Of a stretch of 32,829 nt of DNA, positions 7,783 through 16,088 are shown in pieces (the first letter of the stretch is position 1; every line of letters begins with the position of its first letter). This stretch comes from W0P28-013 sp963593685 (GTDB taxonomy: Bacteria; Bacteroidota; Bacteroidia; Bacteroidales; Paludibacteraceae). The notes below the pieces were generated by a model. The model did not search any database. It was not told the DNA's origin and saw only the letters and a program-made list of their open reading frames with translations. The position numbers and the translations under genes were made by a program. The stretch covers positions 1 to 32,829 of the forward strand of contig CAVBBP010000029.1 in assembly GCA_963593685.1 (NCBI GenBank), written 5' to 3'.

Positions 7783-8331
7783 TTATTCCATTTTGTTCAT
7801 CTCTTTCTCGAACTCTTGTTTGAAGCGTTCGTACTCGAAATCGATGCGCAGTTTGTCGTCGTTACGCACTTTGTTTGCCACTTTGGTCATCACATCGGTG
7901 CCAGCCAGTTCCACCACGATATAGCAGCGGAATTTGCCGTCTTGTGTGCGTTGCGTTTCGTCGCAAATAACGATGGTACCGTTCAACTCTTGGTTCACAA
8001 CTTGGCGTGCGAGGTCTTGGTATTTGCCTTTCACCTCTTCGTCCATACCCATTTCGTACGACGACGCGTAGTTGTCGGTAACGCGTTTCATCAACACATT
8101 AATTTGTGTGGCCAATTCGGCGCGAGCAGCCACCAAAGCCTTGTCGCGAGCCACTTGCAGACTGGTGCTATAGCCTGTACCCAAAGCACGCAGTTGGTCT
8201 TTGGTGCTTCTGTACTCTTTGCCCGAGCAAGGCACGGTTACAGCCACATCGCCTTTGTAGGCGGCCTGTTTTTTCGTACCGCAAGCCGCCAAAGCCATAG
8301 CGACTGCCAAACATAAAACTACTTTTTTCAT
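7783..8331 (-). CDS. LPP20-like lipoprotein
   Basis: A 182-residue protein when started at the ATG at 8331. The longer reading from 8358 adds nine residues before MKKVV and hides the signal; AAGGAA lies just upstream of 8331. The signal peptide ends at a clear lipobox (ALAAC, Cys17). The mature part has the LPP20-like pattern: an alanine/arginine-rich helix (SLQVARDKALVAARAELATQI, about 76-96 of the long form) followed by a beta segment (KFRCYIVVEL). LPP20/FlgP-type proteins are outer-membrane lipoproteins found in envelope and surface structures. It is the last gene of the five-gene operon, 42 bases after a second LPP20-like gene and just before a strong terminator. Confidence 0.8.
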   Translation of the reverse strand: MKKVVLCLAVAMALAACGTKKQAAYKGDVAVTVPCSGKEYRSTKDQLRALGTGYSTSLQVARDKALVAARAELATQINVLMKRVTDNYASSYEMGMDEEVKGKYQDLARQVVNQELNGTIVICDETQRTQDGKFRCYIVVELAGTDVMTKVANKVRNDDKLRIDFEYERFKQEFEKEMNKME

Positions 8332-8373
8332 TTTTCCTTGATTTTTAGGGTTAAACATTAAAAAAATTTGATT

Positions 8374-9291
8374 CTACTTGATGAAAAATTTTTGGGATAT
8401 TTTTTTTGAATCTACGGCAAACACAACTTCCAAATAGTTCTGTTCGTCGGGATAGCAAGCCGTGGCAAAGTCGAAATCGACCACGCACAAGCCGTCTTGA
8501 GTGGCGTATGCCATCTGCGTGAGGCAGTTGGTTTTCAGCGAGGGCTTTTTGTTGGTAGTCAGTTGCTTACCGCCAAAAAATGGTGCAAACACCACCTGTT
8601 CGCGCGACACCTCGATGGGGCGCAGTGTGATGTCGCCCAGAAGCGATGTGTAGCGGTCGAGTATTGTGCCACAGGTTGCCACGCGGCGGTCGCCGTCCAT
8701 CAGGCTCTTGCGAAACATACGCAGTTCCGACACACGCGTCGTCATCTCTTCTATCGAATTGTAGGCTGTGAAATCGTCGTCGGCAAAAGCCTGCACCTGC
8801 TCGTCCAACTTCCGTTCCTGCTCGTTGAAAGCATCGACAAGGTACTCCAAATCGAACTTGCTGAACGGATATTTGATGTGGTAGCGGTAATAGATGCGCT
8901 TCTCATCTTTGAGTTTTTCCCAATAGGAGTCGGCGATGTTCGACTTCGTTACACGCTGCAAAAACGGAATGTTTGCGCCTTTGGTTTCTACTTTCGACAT
9001 ATAGAGCGAGGCAATGTCCGAACTGTTGTTGCGTGTTTCGTCCACAAGCGTGTGCGAGGTGTTGGCTTTGACTTCGGCAGCGATAGAGAGCAAAATCTCT
9101 TTCTGTACCGCCATAAAAGCCACATCTTTGGCGGTTTCCAAATCGCCGCCTTCGCCCGAAACAATCAAAAAGCCCTGTTCTGTGCCGCCCACCCATTTGG
9201 GCGCGCGACCAGCCTTATCTACAACCTTTTCGGCGGCAAAAACCGACAGGCACGCCGCACAAAAACATCCGATGAAAACGAACTTTTTCAT
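8374..9291 (-). CDS. Exported LPP20-like protein
   Basis: A 305-residue protein from the ATG at 9291; a GTG at 9300 is possible but overlaps the previous gene, whose stop is two bases upstream of the ATG. A cleavable signal peptide (to about residue 19, VFAAEK) precedes KAGRAPKWVGG, an LPP20-style opening. Then comes an Ala-rich helix with GDLETAKDVAFMAVQKEI, beta strands (YYRYHIKYPFSKFDLE) and a helical middle. The C-terminal part is beta-rich (QDGLCVVDFDFATACYP). No lipobox Cys lies at the cleavage site, so it is probably periplasmic. Its function is unknown. The tight spacing on both sides suggests that it is made with, and may contact, the smaller LPP20-like lipoprotein. Confidence 0.78.
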   Translation of the reverse strand: MKKFVFIGCFCAACLSVFAAEKVVDKAGRAPKWVGGTEQGFLIVSGEGGDLETAKDVAFMAVQKEILLSIAAEVKANTSHTLVDETRNNSSDIASLYMSKVETKGANIPFLQRVTKSNIADSYWEKLKDEKRIYYRYHIKYPFSKFDLEYLVDAFNEQERKLDEQVQAFADDDFTAYNSIEEMTTRVSELRMFRKSLMDGDRRVATCGTILDRYTSLLGDITLRPIEVSREQVVFAPFFGGKQLTTNKKPSLKTNCLTQMAYATQDGLCVVDFDFATACYPDEQNYLEVVFAVDSKKISQKFFIK

Positions 9292-9293
9292 AA

Positions 9294-10559
9294 TTACCAC
9301 CAGTTTACGCTATACGACCCTGCCGAATCGGACGAGCCTTTCAGAATAGACAATACCGAGTCGGGATTACTTTTTACCACGCCAGCAGCGGCTTTCTTGG
9401 CCGCCTCAACCACCGACATTTCCGAAGCGGCGGGAGCGGCAGGCTCCTGAATGGCTATCGGTGCTGGTGTTACAGGCTCCGCTGCAGCAGCAGTGATCTG
9501 TTCGGGTTGTGCAGCGGGGGTGGCGGGCTGTTGCTTGGCGGCGGCAGCCGCTGCCAAAGCCTGCTGATACTCTTCGGCCTCGCGGCGAAGCGTCTCTTTC
9601 ATCTCGTGCTGCAACGCCTCTACCTTGCGATACGACGGCGCTTTCGGATTGATGGTTGCCAAAATGGCGTTTGCTTTTTTGGCCGAAGCAGCATCTTGGT
9701 TGGTCAGCCATGCGCTACGCGCTTGTCCAAGTTTGGCCAAGCAGTCGCGCTCGATGCGTGCCAAGAAGACCTCGTTTTGCAGTTCGCGCACTTGGTCGTA
9801 CGACGGTGCTTTCGGGTCTATTTCGAGCAGAATGGCATTGACCTCTTCGGCTGTGGCATCGTCCTGATTGGCTTGCCAAAGGCTGCGCGCACGGTTCAGT
9901 TTTATCTGGCAGTCGCGGTCTATCTTTTGCAAAAAGATAGTTTCCGTTTCGGCCATGCACTTGTCGTAGCACTCTTTGCAGACATCGGGCACTTGCAGCA
10001 GTTGCAGAATGGCAGCATCGTACTCGTCGCGTGCGGCGGCGGTTTGTGCCGATTTCAGAATAAAGTCGCACTGTGCGTTGTAATACTCGATGATTCGGTT
10101 TTTGCCCTTATCCAAAAATGGTTTGAAAATCGGGTCGTTCACCTTTACATTTTTCAGTGCTGCCAGATAGGCTTTTGCTTCGGTTTCGCCAACGCCTTTC
10201 ACGGTGAGCGAGGTACTCGAAAAGAGCGTTCCATCGACACCATCGCCCACATAGAAATCGATGTTCAGTGTGTAGGCGTGCATAGGCGGCGCGGTGGGTG
10301 TGATGTCCTTGGTAAGCACATTCACTGTGGCGGTTACGATAAAGCGCGATTTGAAATCGGCTCCAGCCATGCCATTTTTCACAGCCACTTGGCGCAGTTT
10401 GTTCAGTAGCACTGTCTGCGCAGCCTGTGGCATATCGGTTTCGGGCGAGATGAACGCCGTCAGGCAGATTCGTCCGAAGTCGTCTGCTTTGCCCTGCTTG
10501 TTTTGTGCAGTAGCCGACAGGCAGACGAGGCTCAACAATGCGATGGCTAACTTTTTCAT
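9294..10559 (-). CDS. Exported protein with two tandem 56-residue repeats
   Basis: A 421-residue protein with a signal peptide (MKKLAIALLSLVCLSATAQ). Residues 25-205 are an alpha/beta region ending in a Cys-rich helical stretch (VPDVCKECYDKC, 190-201). Two tandem repeats follow (213-268 and 269-324). Each starts I(D/E)RDC..KL..ARS.W..NQD and includes INPKAPSY or IDPKAPSY; they are presumably helical hairpins. Next is a charged helix, an Ala/Pro-rich linker (about 334-381) and a short C-terminal segment ending NWW. I recall similar N-terminal domains in Bacteroidales proteins but cannot name the family. It starts one base after the stop of the previous gene. Confidence 0.78.
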   Translation of the reverse strand: MKKLAIALLSLVCLSATAQNKQGKADDFGRICLTAFISPETDMPQAAQTVLLNKLRQVAVKNGMAGADFKSRFIVTATVNVLTKDITPTAPPMHAYTLNIDFYVGDGVDGTLFSSTSLTVKGVGETEAKAYLAALKNVKVNDPIFKPFLDKGKNRIIEYYNAQCDFILKSAQTAAARDEYDAAILQLLQVPDVCKECYDKCMAETETIFLQKIDRDCQIKLNRARSLWQANQDDATAEEVNAILLEIDPKAPSYDQVRELQNEVFLARIERDCLAKLGQARSAWLTNQDAASAKKANAILATINPKAPSYRKVEALQHEMKETLRREAEEYQQALAAAAAAKQQPATPAAQPEQITAAAAEPVTPAPIAIQEPAAPAASEMSVVEAAKKAAAGVVKSNPDSVLSILKGSSDSAGSYSVNWW

Positions 10560-10560
10560 A

Positions 10561-11964
10561 CTATTTTCCTCCTATAACCAGTTGTGCTTGTCCCAACCCC
10601 TGCATCATCAATTTTGCATCGATGCCGTAGTTGTCGCGCAAGAGTTTTTGTAAATCGCGTGCCCAACTGCGTGCGTCCAAATCGCGTCCTTTTTCGTTTT
10701 TCAGCGGGATACGCACCTGTTCGAACAACATCATATTTTCGGTGGCATCGCTCAGGTTGAAACTGCCGTTCACAGTGTTTTCGGCCACCCACTCTTCGAT
10801 GATTTCGCTCAATTCGCGGCCATCGACTTCGTATTCCAATCCGTCCTCGAAATCGTCCCAAACCTTGATACGCAAAACCATTTCACGCCCAGTTTTTTCC
10901 AAAGTAGTGAAATAGTCCATCAGTTGGTCGCAGAATGGGCGAATGTGTCCCTGAATGGCCTCTTCGACCAAAATGGGTATCTCCACTGTCGAGGAGTAGG
11001 TCGGATTGCCTGTACCCGACGAGCCAGCCACCTGTTTGTCGGTATAGGCATCGAGGGCTTGCAGGTTGAAGGTGAGCGATTTTTGACTACCGCCTTTCAA
11101 CGAGTTGATGCTCCATGTCAGTTGCAGCCAGATGTCGGCTTTGGCGGTCTTTTTCAGTTTGTCGACGGGCGATTCAGCCACTTCGGCACCCTGTTTGCTG
11201 GCGAGCATAGCGTCTTCGGCCGACTGGTTTTTGAGCGTTTTCAGCGACGACTCCAAGTTTTTCAGCGGGAAACCTTCGCGTGCCATCAGTTCGTTCATCT
11301 TGCTGATAGCCAGCAGCAGGTCGGGGTCGCTTGCCAACGCTTTTTCGTAGTCGGGTACATACTCGGTTTTACCCAAATTGTCGTATTTGGTCATGTAGCC
11401 GTGTTGGTTGCACCACACATTGCTCGGCACCACCATGATGGTCGGTTTTTTGCCAGTAAGCACTGTGCCAAGCGACTTGATGATGCCATCGTCTTCCAAG
11501 CGTTTGCGCAGTTGGTCGGTTTGCACCACAACCACAATGCCAATTTTGTACTCCTTACCCACCTTTATTACTTGGTCTGGCACGCCATTGCCTACAAACG
11601 ACACATAGCGTTGAAACAGGCCGCTATCTTTGAAAAAATTGTCGAAATAGGCGGCATTTTGCGTTTCTACATTCGGGTCGTCGATGATTGGCGCGCGCCC
11701 TACAATGCCGTTTTGTCCGGGAAATCCCTTGAACATGATGCCGTGCACTGCATTTTTTGCGGCTTGTGCCGTAGCCAAATTTGGGTTACGCGCGTATGTC
11801 CACACGCGCACGATGGTGGTGCCCTGCGAGGCCTGCCCTACAGCGGCCTGCAATTCGTAGCGCCATTTGTAAGTGTCTTGCTCAACCTTGCGGCTTTGAG
11901 CAAAAAGCGTTGAGGCACACAATAGTGCGCCCAACGCAAGCATTAAACTTTTTTTTGTTTTCAT
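10561..11964 (-). CDS. Conserved exported protein, DUF6175-like
   Basis: A 467-residue protein with a cleavable signal peptide (MKTKKSLMLALGALLCASTLFAQ). Near residues 175-200 lies the stretch KKPTIMVVPSNVWCNQHGY, which I associate from memory with DUF6175 proteins of Bacteroidota. Further conserved-looking parts are an alpha/beta domain (about 255-345), a second helical domain (about 345-410), and a C-terminal segment ending DAKLMMQGLGQAQLVIGGK. The function is unknown. Its ATG overlaps the stop of the upstream gene by one base (TAATG), so the two are almost certainly translationally coupled. A family search is needed to confirm the DUF label. Confidence 0.78.
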   Translation of the reverse strand: MKTKKSLMLALGALLCASTLFAQSRKVEQDTYKWRYELQAAVGQASQGTTIVRVWTYARNPNLATAQAAKNAVHGIMFKGFPGQNGIVGRAPIIDDPNVETQNAAYFDNFFKDSGLFQRYVSFVGNGVPDQVIKVGKEYKIGIVVVVQTDQLRKRLEDDGIIKSLGTVLTGKKPTIMVVPSNVWCNQHGYMTKYDNLGKTEYVPDYEKALASDPDLLLAISKMNELMAREGFPLKNLESSLKTLKNQSAEDAMLASKQGAEVAESPVDKLKKTAKADIWLQLTWSINSLKGGSQKSLTFNLQALDAYTDKQVAGSSGTGNPTYSSTVEIPILVEEAIQGHIRPFCDQLMDYFTTLEKTGREMVLRIKVWDDFEDGLEYEVDGRELSEIIEEWVAENTVNGSFNLSDATENMMLFEQVRIPLKNEKGRDLDARSWARDLQKLLRDNYGIDAKLMMQGLGQAQLVIGGK

Positions 11965-13286
11965 TATTCAATTGCTTTTCTGTATTGACCTTCGATAATC
12001 AGCATACCGGGGTAGAAATTGGAACCCGAAGTTACTTTGAATGTGGTGGCTGTCAGTTCGGAGCCCGATTCTTTTTCGCTGGCTGCGCCGTAGCGGTTGT
12101 CCCACACTTTGCCGCTGATTTTGAGCGTGCCTACTTTTTTGTATTTGGTGCGACCTTTGTCGTCGATTTCCATTTGCAGCACTTGGAATTTGCTCTTTTT
12201 GTCGATACCCTCTTTTTCGCCAATTTGAGCCGTTACACTCGCCACTTTGCCTTTTTTGTCGAGTTCGACACTGATAATCGGGGCTTTCACTTTGAAGTCT
12301 TCGTACTGTTTTTGCAGCGAAGCGATGTTGTTATCCAGCGAGCGCGTGGTAACCAGTTTGATAAGTTCCTTCTGGTCGTACGAGCCTTTCAGTTTCGATT
12401 TTGCGGCGTACTCATATTGGTAGGCGGCTGGTTCCATGCGGAAAGTGGTAGAGTCGGCAAGGAAAGCGGCTATCTTTTCGGGGTCGCCCGTTTCGGTATA
12501 GTATTTGTCGTAGAAGATGTTGGCAATGCTGTCGTTCCACTGCAAGCGGTAGAGGTAGGAGTAGGTACGCACCTTGAATCCGCCCACATACGGCTCGATA
12601 AATTTCATCAGCGTTTTCATCATCTCTTCGGTAGCGTTCGAGTTGTCACCCGACAGCATGTTGAGAACCAGATCGACGGCACCACCTGTGGTTTGCAGAA
12701 TAAGTTTTGCCAACTCCATCTGCTCCTCTTTCGACACATATTGTATGTCGTTTATCAGAATGTAGGTATTGCCGATCAACTCTTCGCCAGCATCGGCCAG
12801 AAGACCCTCGCCGCGCACGGTGTTGCGCACTTTGGCGATGTCGAGTTCCGAAGCGTTGTAGTTGCCACGCTCAACAAGCAGATCGACATCGAACTTCTGC
12901 TGGTTGTTTTTGTAGAAACCAAACCACTTGGCTACCAGCGTTTTTGCCACATTGTTTCTGTTGAGATAGGCGAGCAACGAGTCGCGGTTCTCTTCTTGCG
13001 CTTTGGTCGAAAGCACAGCACCCCAAACGGTTTTCAATTTCAGATCTTCGGCACTGAGAAAACGGCTCTCCATGTCGATGTTGTGATCGTCGTACTTGTC
13101 GGGACACGGAATGTCGGAAAAAGCGGTACGAAGTTCGTTCACAAAGGTGTCGGCTGGGTTATAGACCATCCAAGTAGAGAGCGAACTGCGATTGTACTTC
13201 ATTTTTTCCGCCAAGTTGTTTTGAGCATTGACGCCCACAATTGCTGCTGCGAGCAACAGCCCAGAGCAGAGAAAAAATTTCTTCAT
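11964..13286 (-). CDS. Conserved exported protein, first gene of the envelope operon
   Basis: A 440-residue protein from the ATG at 13286; an upstream TTG at 13316 would add ten residues before the signal peptide and is rejected. A signal peptide (MKKFFLCSGLLLAAAIVGVNAQ) precedes a long helical region containing VAKWFGFYK...DVDLLVERGNYNASELDIA and LLADAGEELIGNTYILINDIQY, a pattern I have seen in unnamed Bacteroidales proteins. The last 110 residues are beta-rich (AQIGEKEGIDKKSKFQVLQM...KVGTLKISGKVWD...FYPGMLIIEG). They resemble the small SH3-like domains at the end of FlgT-type envelope proteins; that comparison is by eye. It heads a five-gene operon with a -7 element at 13422-13429. Confidence 0.78.
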   Translation of the reverse strand: MKKFFLCSGLLLAAAIVGVNAQNNLAEKMKYNRSSLSTWMVYNPADTFVNELRTAFSDIPCPDKYDDHNIDMESRFLSAEDLKLKTVWGAVLSTKAQEENRDSLLAYLNRNNVAKTLVAKWFGFYKNNQQKFDVDLLVERGNYNASELDIAKVRNTVRGEGLLADAGEELIGNTYILINDIQYVSKEEQMELAKLILQTTGGAVDLVLNMLSGDNSNATEEMMKTLMKFIEPYVGGFKVRTYSYLYRLQWNDSIANIFYDKYYTETGDPEKIAAFLADSTTFRMEPAAYQYEYAAKSKLKGSYDQKELIKLVTTRSLDNNIASLQKQYEDFKVKAPIISVELDKKGKVASVTAQIGEKEGIDKKSKFQVLQMEIDDKGRTKYKKVGTLKISGKVWDNRYGAASEKESGSELTATTFKVTSGSNFYPGMLIIEGQYRKAIE

Positions 13287-13421
13287 AGTTGAAAAAAGAT
13301 TAAAAAAGTTAAACAATAGTGGGCAGATTCAACTTTTGAGATGTAATTATTTGGCAAAGGCAAGTAAAACTTTTCACTTTTCCAAACAAAAAATGCACTC
13401 TTGGTCGAATTTGCGCCGCTG

Positions 13422-13429
13422 CAAAGTTA
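13422..13429 (-). promoter_or_regulatory. -7 promoter element for the five-gene operon
   Basis: On the minus strand these bases read TAACTTTG, an exact match to the Bacteroidota TAnnTTTG element, 136 bases upstream of the ATG at 13286. No clear TTTG -33 box was found at the expected spacing. An 11-base direct repeat (GTAATTATTTG) occurs at 13343-13353 and 13505-13515 in the same intergenic region and could be an operator. Confidence 0.55.
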
Positions 13430-13529
13430 CACTTTTTTCTTATAGTAAAGAAATTTTTTACCGAAAATATCGTAAAATCTTATTTTTCAGAAACACAACG
13501 AGCCGTAATTATTTGTAATTTAGAGAGTT

Positions 13530-13820
13530 ATGAGAACAGAAGAGATTCATATAGGCCAACTTGTGAAAGCGACTGTAAGAGAAAGGCGTATAAAAGATGT
13601 GGAATTTGCACGAATGATAGGTCGCAGCAAGCAAAATGTTTACGACATGTACAAACGCAACGACATGGAGGTAAAATTACTTCTTACTTGCTCCAAGGCG
13701 TTGCAGCACAATTTTTTCGAAGACATCTACCCTACCAAGCACCAGCGCGACGACGAAGCCATCGACCGTGTGTTCGACACGCTGAAAGCGATAGTGAAGG
13801 CCAACACGCACGCCGACTGA
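13530..13820 (+). CDS. Small helix-turn-helix DNA-binding protein
   Basis: A 96-residue protein. Residues 8-60 carry an XRE-like helix-turn-helix (GQLVKATVRERRIKDVEFARMIGRSKQNVYDMYKR..., recognition helix about 32-44), followed by a short charged C-terminal helix. It should bind DNA as a small regulator. It is transcribed away from the five-gene envelope operon, with 243 bases between the two starts, so it may regulate that operon. It converges with the TonB receptor gene, whose stop is 15 bases away. No effector domain is visible. Confidence 0.8.
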   Translation: MRTEEIHIGQLVKATVRERRIKDVEFARMIGRSKQNVYDMYKRNDMEVKLLLTCSKALQHNFFEDIYPTKHQRDDEAIDRVFDTLKAIVKANTHAD

Positions 13821-13835
13821 CTGCGCACAGAGCCA

Positions 13836-15911
13836 TCACATATCGAAACGAACGGAGATGCCTGCCTTGAGCCAACGACCGGGCTGGAGTATGCCGCCGT
13901 AGTCGTAGTATTTCAGACCAAGCAGGTTGCTACCCTCGACAAAGATGTTTAGTCGGTCGTTTTGCCAAAAAAGTCGGCCATCGAGCAGATAGACAGGCTT
14001 GTAGCGTTGCAGTGCGCCGTCGATGTCGGTGTAGGTGCCTTCGCGCTGCTGGAAAGCGAACTGCCAACTTGCGCCAAAGCCTTTGTAGATGCCGTGTGCG
14101 AGATTGAGCGTGAGTTTGTGGCGCAGATAGTCGAGCGCATATTTCGAGAGCAGTTCGCCCGCATCTTTGGTCAGTTGGCAGTAGGCGTAGCCGATTTCGA
14201 TATTTTTCAGCCAGTAGCCGTGCGCATACGCCAGCGACACCTCGCCGCCAAACGCATCGACACGCGTGTGGTTCACGCTGCGCCACCGCTCTTCATCAGG
14301 CGTTTTCACCCAGTCAATCAGATTTCGGCCAATGCGATAGTAGGCGTTCAGGCTGGTGCGGAAGCCTTTTTTGTTCCAATGTGCACCGATTTCGGTAGTG
14401 AGGCTCTCTTCGGGTTGCAAGTGCGAATTGGCCGCCTGCGTGGCACTTTGGTAGTAGAGGTCGGTGAAAGTTGGCAGCCGCAGTGCACGCCCAACGCTTG
14501 CAAACACGCCGCCATCGGTATCGAAACGGTAGCCGAGATTGGCAGTGAAGGCAAAATTGTGGTGAAAAAGCGTGTTGTAGTTGCCCGATGCGCCCACCGA
14601 TGCCGAAAAATTGCCAAAATAGAACGCCTGTTCGACAAAATAATTGACATTCAAGCGATTTTTCGATTTGGTAAAACGCACCGAATCGGGTGCAAAAGGC
14701 ACGCGGCGCGATTTTTCGAGATCGTCGCCCAGCACATTGCTGAAAATGTGTTCGTTGCGCAGTTCGGCACCAATTGCTGTGCGCCCAATGCGGTAGGGAA
14801 ACGCCGCTTTGAAATTGGCGCCGCCCACATTGGTAGTGTGGTAGTTGTGTCCCGTGTACCACGCTGGCGACTCCACGCTGCCCTCGCGAAAAAGTTCGAA
14901 GCGGTCGTAGTGGCCGCGGTAGAAGAGCGACGACTGCAACACGGTGTGCTGGAAGCGTTTTTCCCACGCAAGCGCGCCGAGCAGCGTTTTTGTGGCTTCA
15001 AATTGGTCGGGATATTTGAGCGAATAGAACGAGTTGCTGCCGAAATTTTTGAGTTGTCCGCCCAACTGCACGCGCCACTGCCCCGAGAGCGAATCGTCGT
15101 CGCAAGCCGCGTTGAAGTAGAGATTAGCGTACTTGTAATCGGTATTTTCGGTGTAGCCAGTCGATTGGTTGTAGTCGGCCGACACCTCGAACCGCCACTT
15201 GGGCAGCGCATAGCGAAAATCGATTTTCGGCGCAAAAAATCCGAAGTCGCCAGCGTGCAGAGCCGCTTTCACCGAGCGTTGCGGCGTGGCGTTGGTTACA
15301 ATGTTGATAGCGCCGCTAAACGCCGACAAGCCGAATTGGCACACCGATGTGCCGCGCAAAACCTCGATGCGCTCGATGGCAGAAAAATCGATGGGAATGT
15401 CGAGATTGGCGTGTCCCGTCTGTGCGTCGGTAATGTTCACGCCGTTGAGAAGAATCAGTACTTGGTCGAAAGTGCCGCCGCGCATCGAAATGTCGGCTTG
15501 CGCACCATTGGCACCGCGTGTGCGGATGTCGATTCCGGGGAGATAATCGAGAAGTTCGTTGAGAGTGGTTGTGGGGAAGGCTTGGAGTTGCTCGGCAGTG
15601 ATAGTCGCCACCACATGTAGCGCATCGCTCGCCACCTGCTGCTTCACCGCCACAACCGCCACTTCGGAGAGATTTTGCACATCGAAAGCGTCGGGGTCGT
15701 CGTCGGCCATAAGCGTCAGAGGCGACAGCAGTGCCGCCACAAGACAGGCCGCTGCGGTTGTTTTTTGGGACTTTGCCAACTGCAAATCGGTGATGTAGGC
15801 CGCCACGCGACCAACCGTTACCTCGCGGTGCAGCGAGCGAAACGCGGCGTACTTCGCGCGGCAAAACCGCCGAAAGCGAAACGCCAGATTTTGTTTGATT
15901 TTCTTTTTCAT
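13836..15911 (-). CDS. TonB-dependent receptor, BtuB-like, with long N-terminal extension
   Basis: A 691-residue outer-membrane receptor from the ATG at 15911; a GTG at 15923 is possible. The plug domain (about residues 85-205) has the TonB-box-side opening SEVAVVAV, LPGIDIRTRG, SMRGGTFDQVLILLNGVN and IERIEVLRGT. A 22-strand-type beta-barrel follows, ending in a terminal aromatic-rich strand (WLKAGISVRFDM). The layout is BtuB-like, so a small chelate such as a corrinoid is plausible, but no cobalamin genes or riboswitch were seen nearby and the substrate is unknown. About 50 basic and aromatic residues (FRFRRFCRAKYAAFRSL...) precede the hydrophobic signal core, an extension I have seen on other Bacteroidales receptors. 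No carboxypeptidase-like domain or SusD partner is present. Confidence 0.9.
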   Translation of the reverse strand: MKKKIKQNLAFRFRRFCRAKYAAFRSLHREVTVGRVAAYITDLQLAKSQKTTAAACLVAALLSPLTLMADDDPDAFDVQNLSEVAVVAVKQQVASDALHVVATITAEQLQAFPTTTLNELLDYLPGIDIRTRGANGAQADISMRGGTFDQVLILLNGVNITDAQTGHANLDIPIDFSAIERIEVLRGTSVCQFGLSAFSGAINIVTNATPQRSVKAALHAGDFGFFAPKIDFRYALPKWRFEVSADYNQSTGYTENTDYKYANLYFNAACDDDSLSGQWRVQLGGQLKNFGSNSFYSLKYPDQFEATKTLLGALAWEKRFQHTVLQSSLFYRGHYDRFELFREGSVESPAWYTGHNYHTTNVGGANFKAAFPYRIGRTAIGAELRNEHIFSNVLGDDLEKSRRVPFAPDSVRFTKSKNRLNVNYFVEQAFYFGNFSASVGASGNYNTLFHHNFAFTANLGYRFDTDGGVFASVGRALRLPTFTDLYYQSATQAANSHLQPEESLTTEIGAHWNKKGFRTSLNAYYRIGRNLIDWVKTPDEERWRSVNHTRVDAFGGEVSLAYAHGYWLKNIEIGYAYCQLTKDAGELLSKYALDYLRHKLTLNLAHGIYKGFGASWQFAFQQREGTYTDIDGALQRYKPVYLLDGRLFWQNDRLNIFVEGSNLLGLKYYDYGGILQPGRWLKAGISVRFDM

Positions 15912-16001
15912 AATGGGACGCACTTGCGTTAATTTCAGAGTTTAAGTGTTTCAGAGTTTCAAATTGTTTATTCGTTGAATCGTTGAATTGTTGAAGCGTT
16001 C

Positions 16002-16020
16002 GGACGCACTCGGTGCGTCC
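16002..16020. repeat. GGACGCAC/GTGCGTCC palindrome
   Basis: GGACGCACTCGGTGCGTCC forms an eight-base perfect stem with loop TCG. The same 19-mer occurs at 24571-24589, and a one-base variant at 27485-27503. This copy has no T-run. It lies between the dihydrolipoyl dehydrogenase stop and the start of the TonB receptor. Confidence 0.8.
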
Positions 16021-16088
16021 CTACATTCACACCTTCACACCTTCACACTTTCTCACTAAAAAAACTCCTAACTCCTAATTCCTAACTC

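Noticed and set aside
15912..16088. Possible cobalamin riboswitch before the BtuB-like receptor
   Set aside because: No B12-box-like conserved sequence is visible; the gap is a palindrome plus AT-rich low-complexity DNA.
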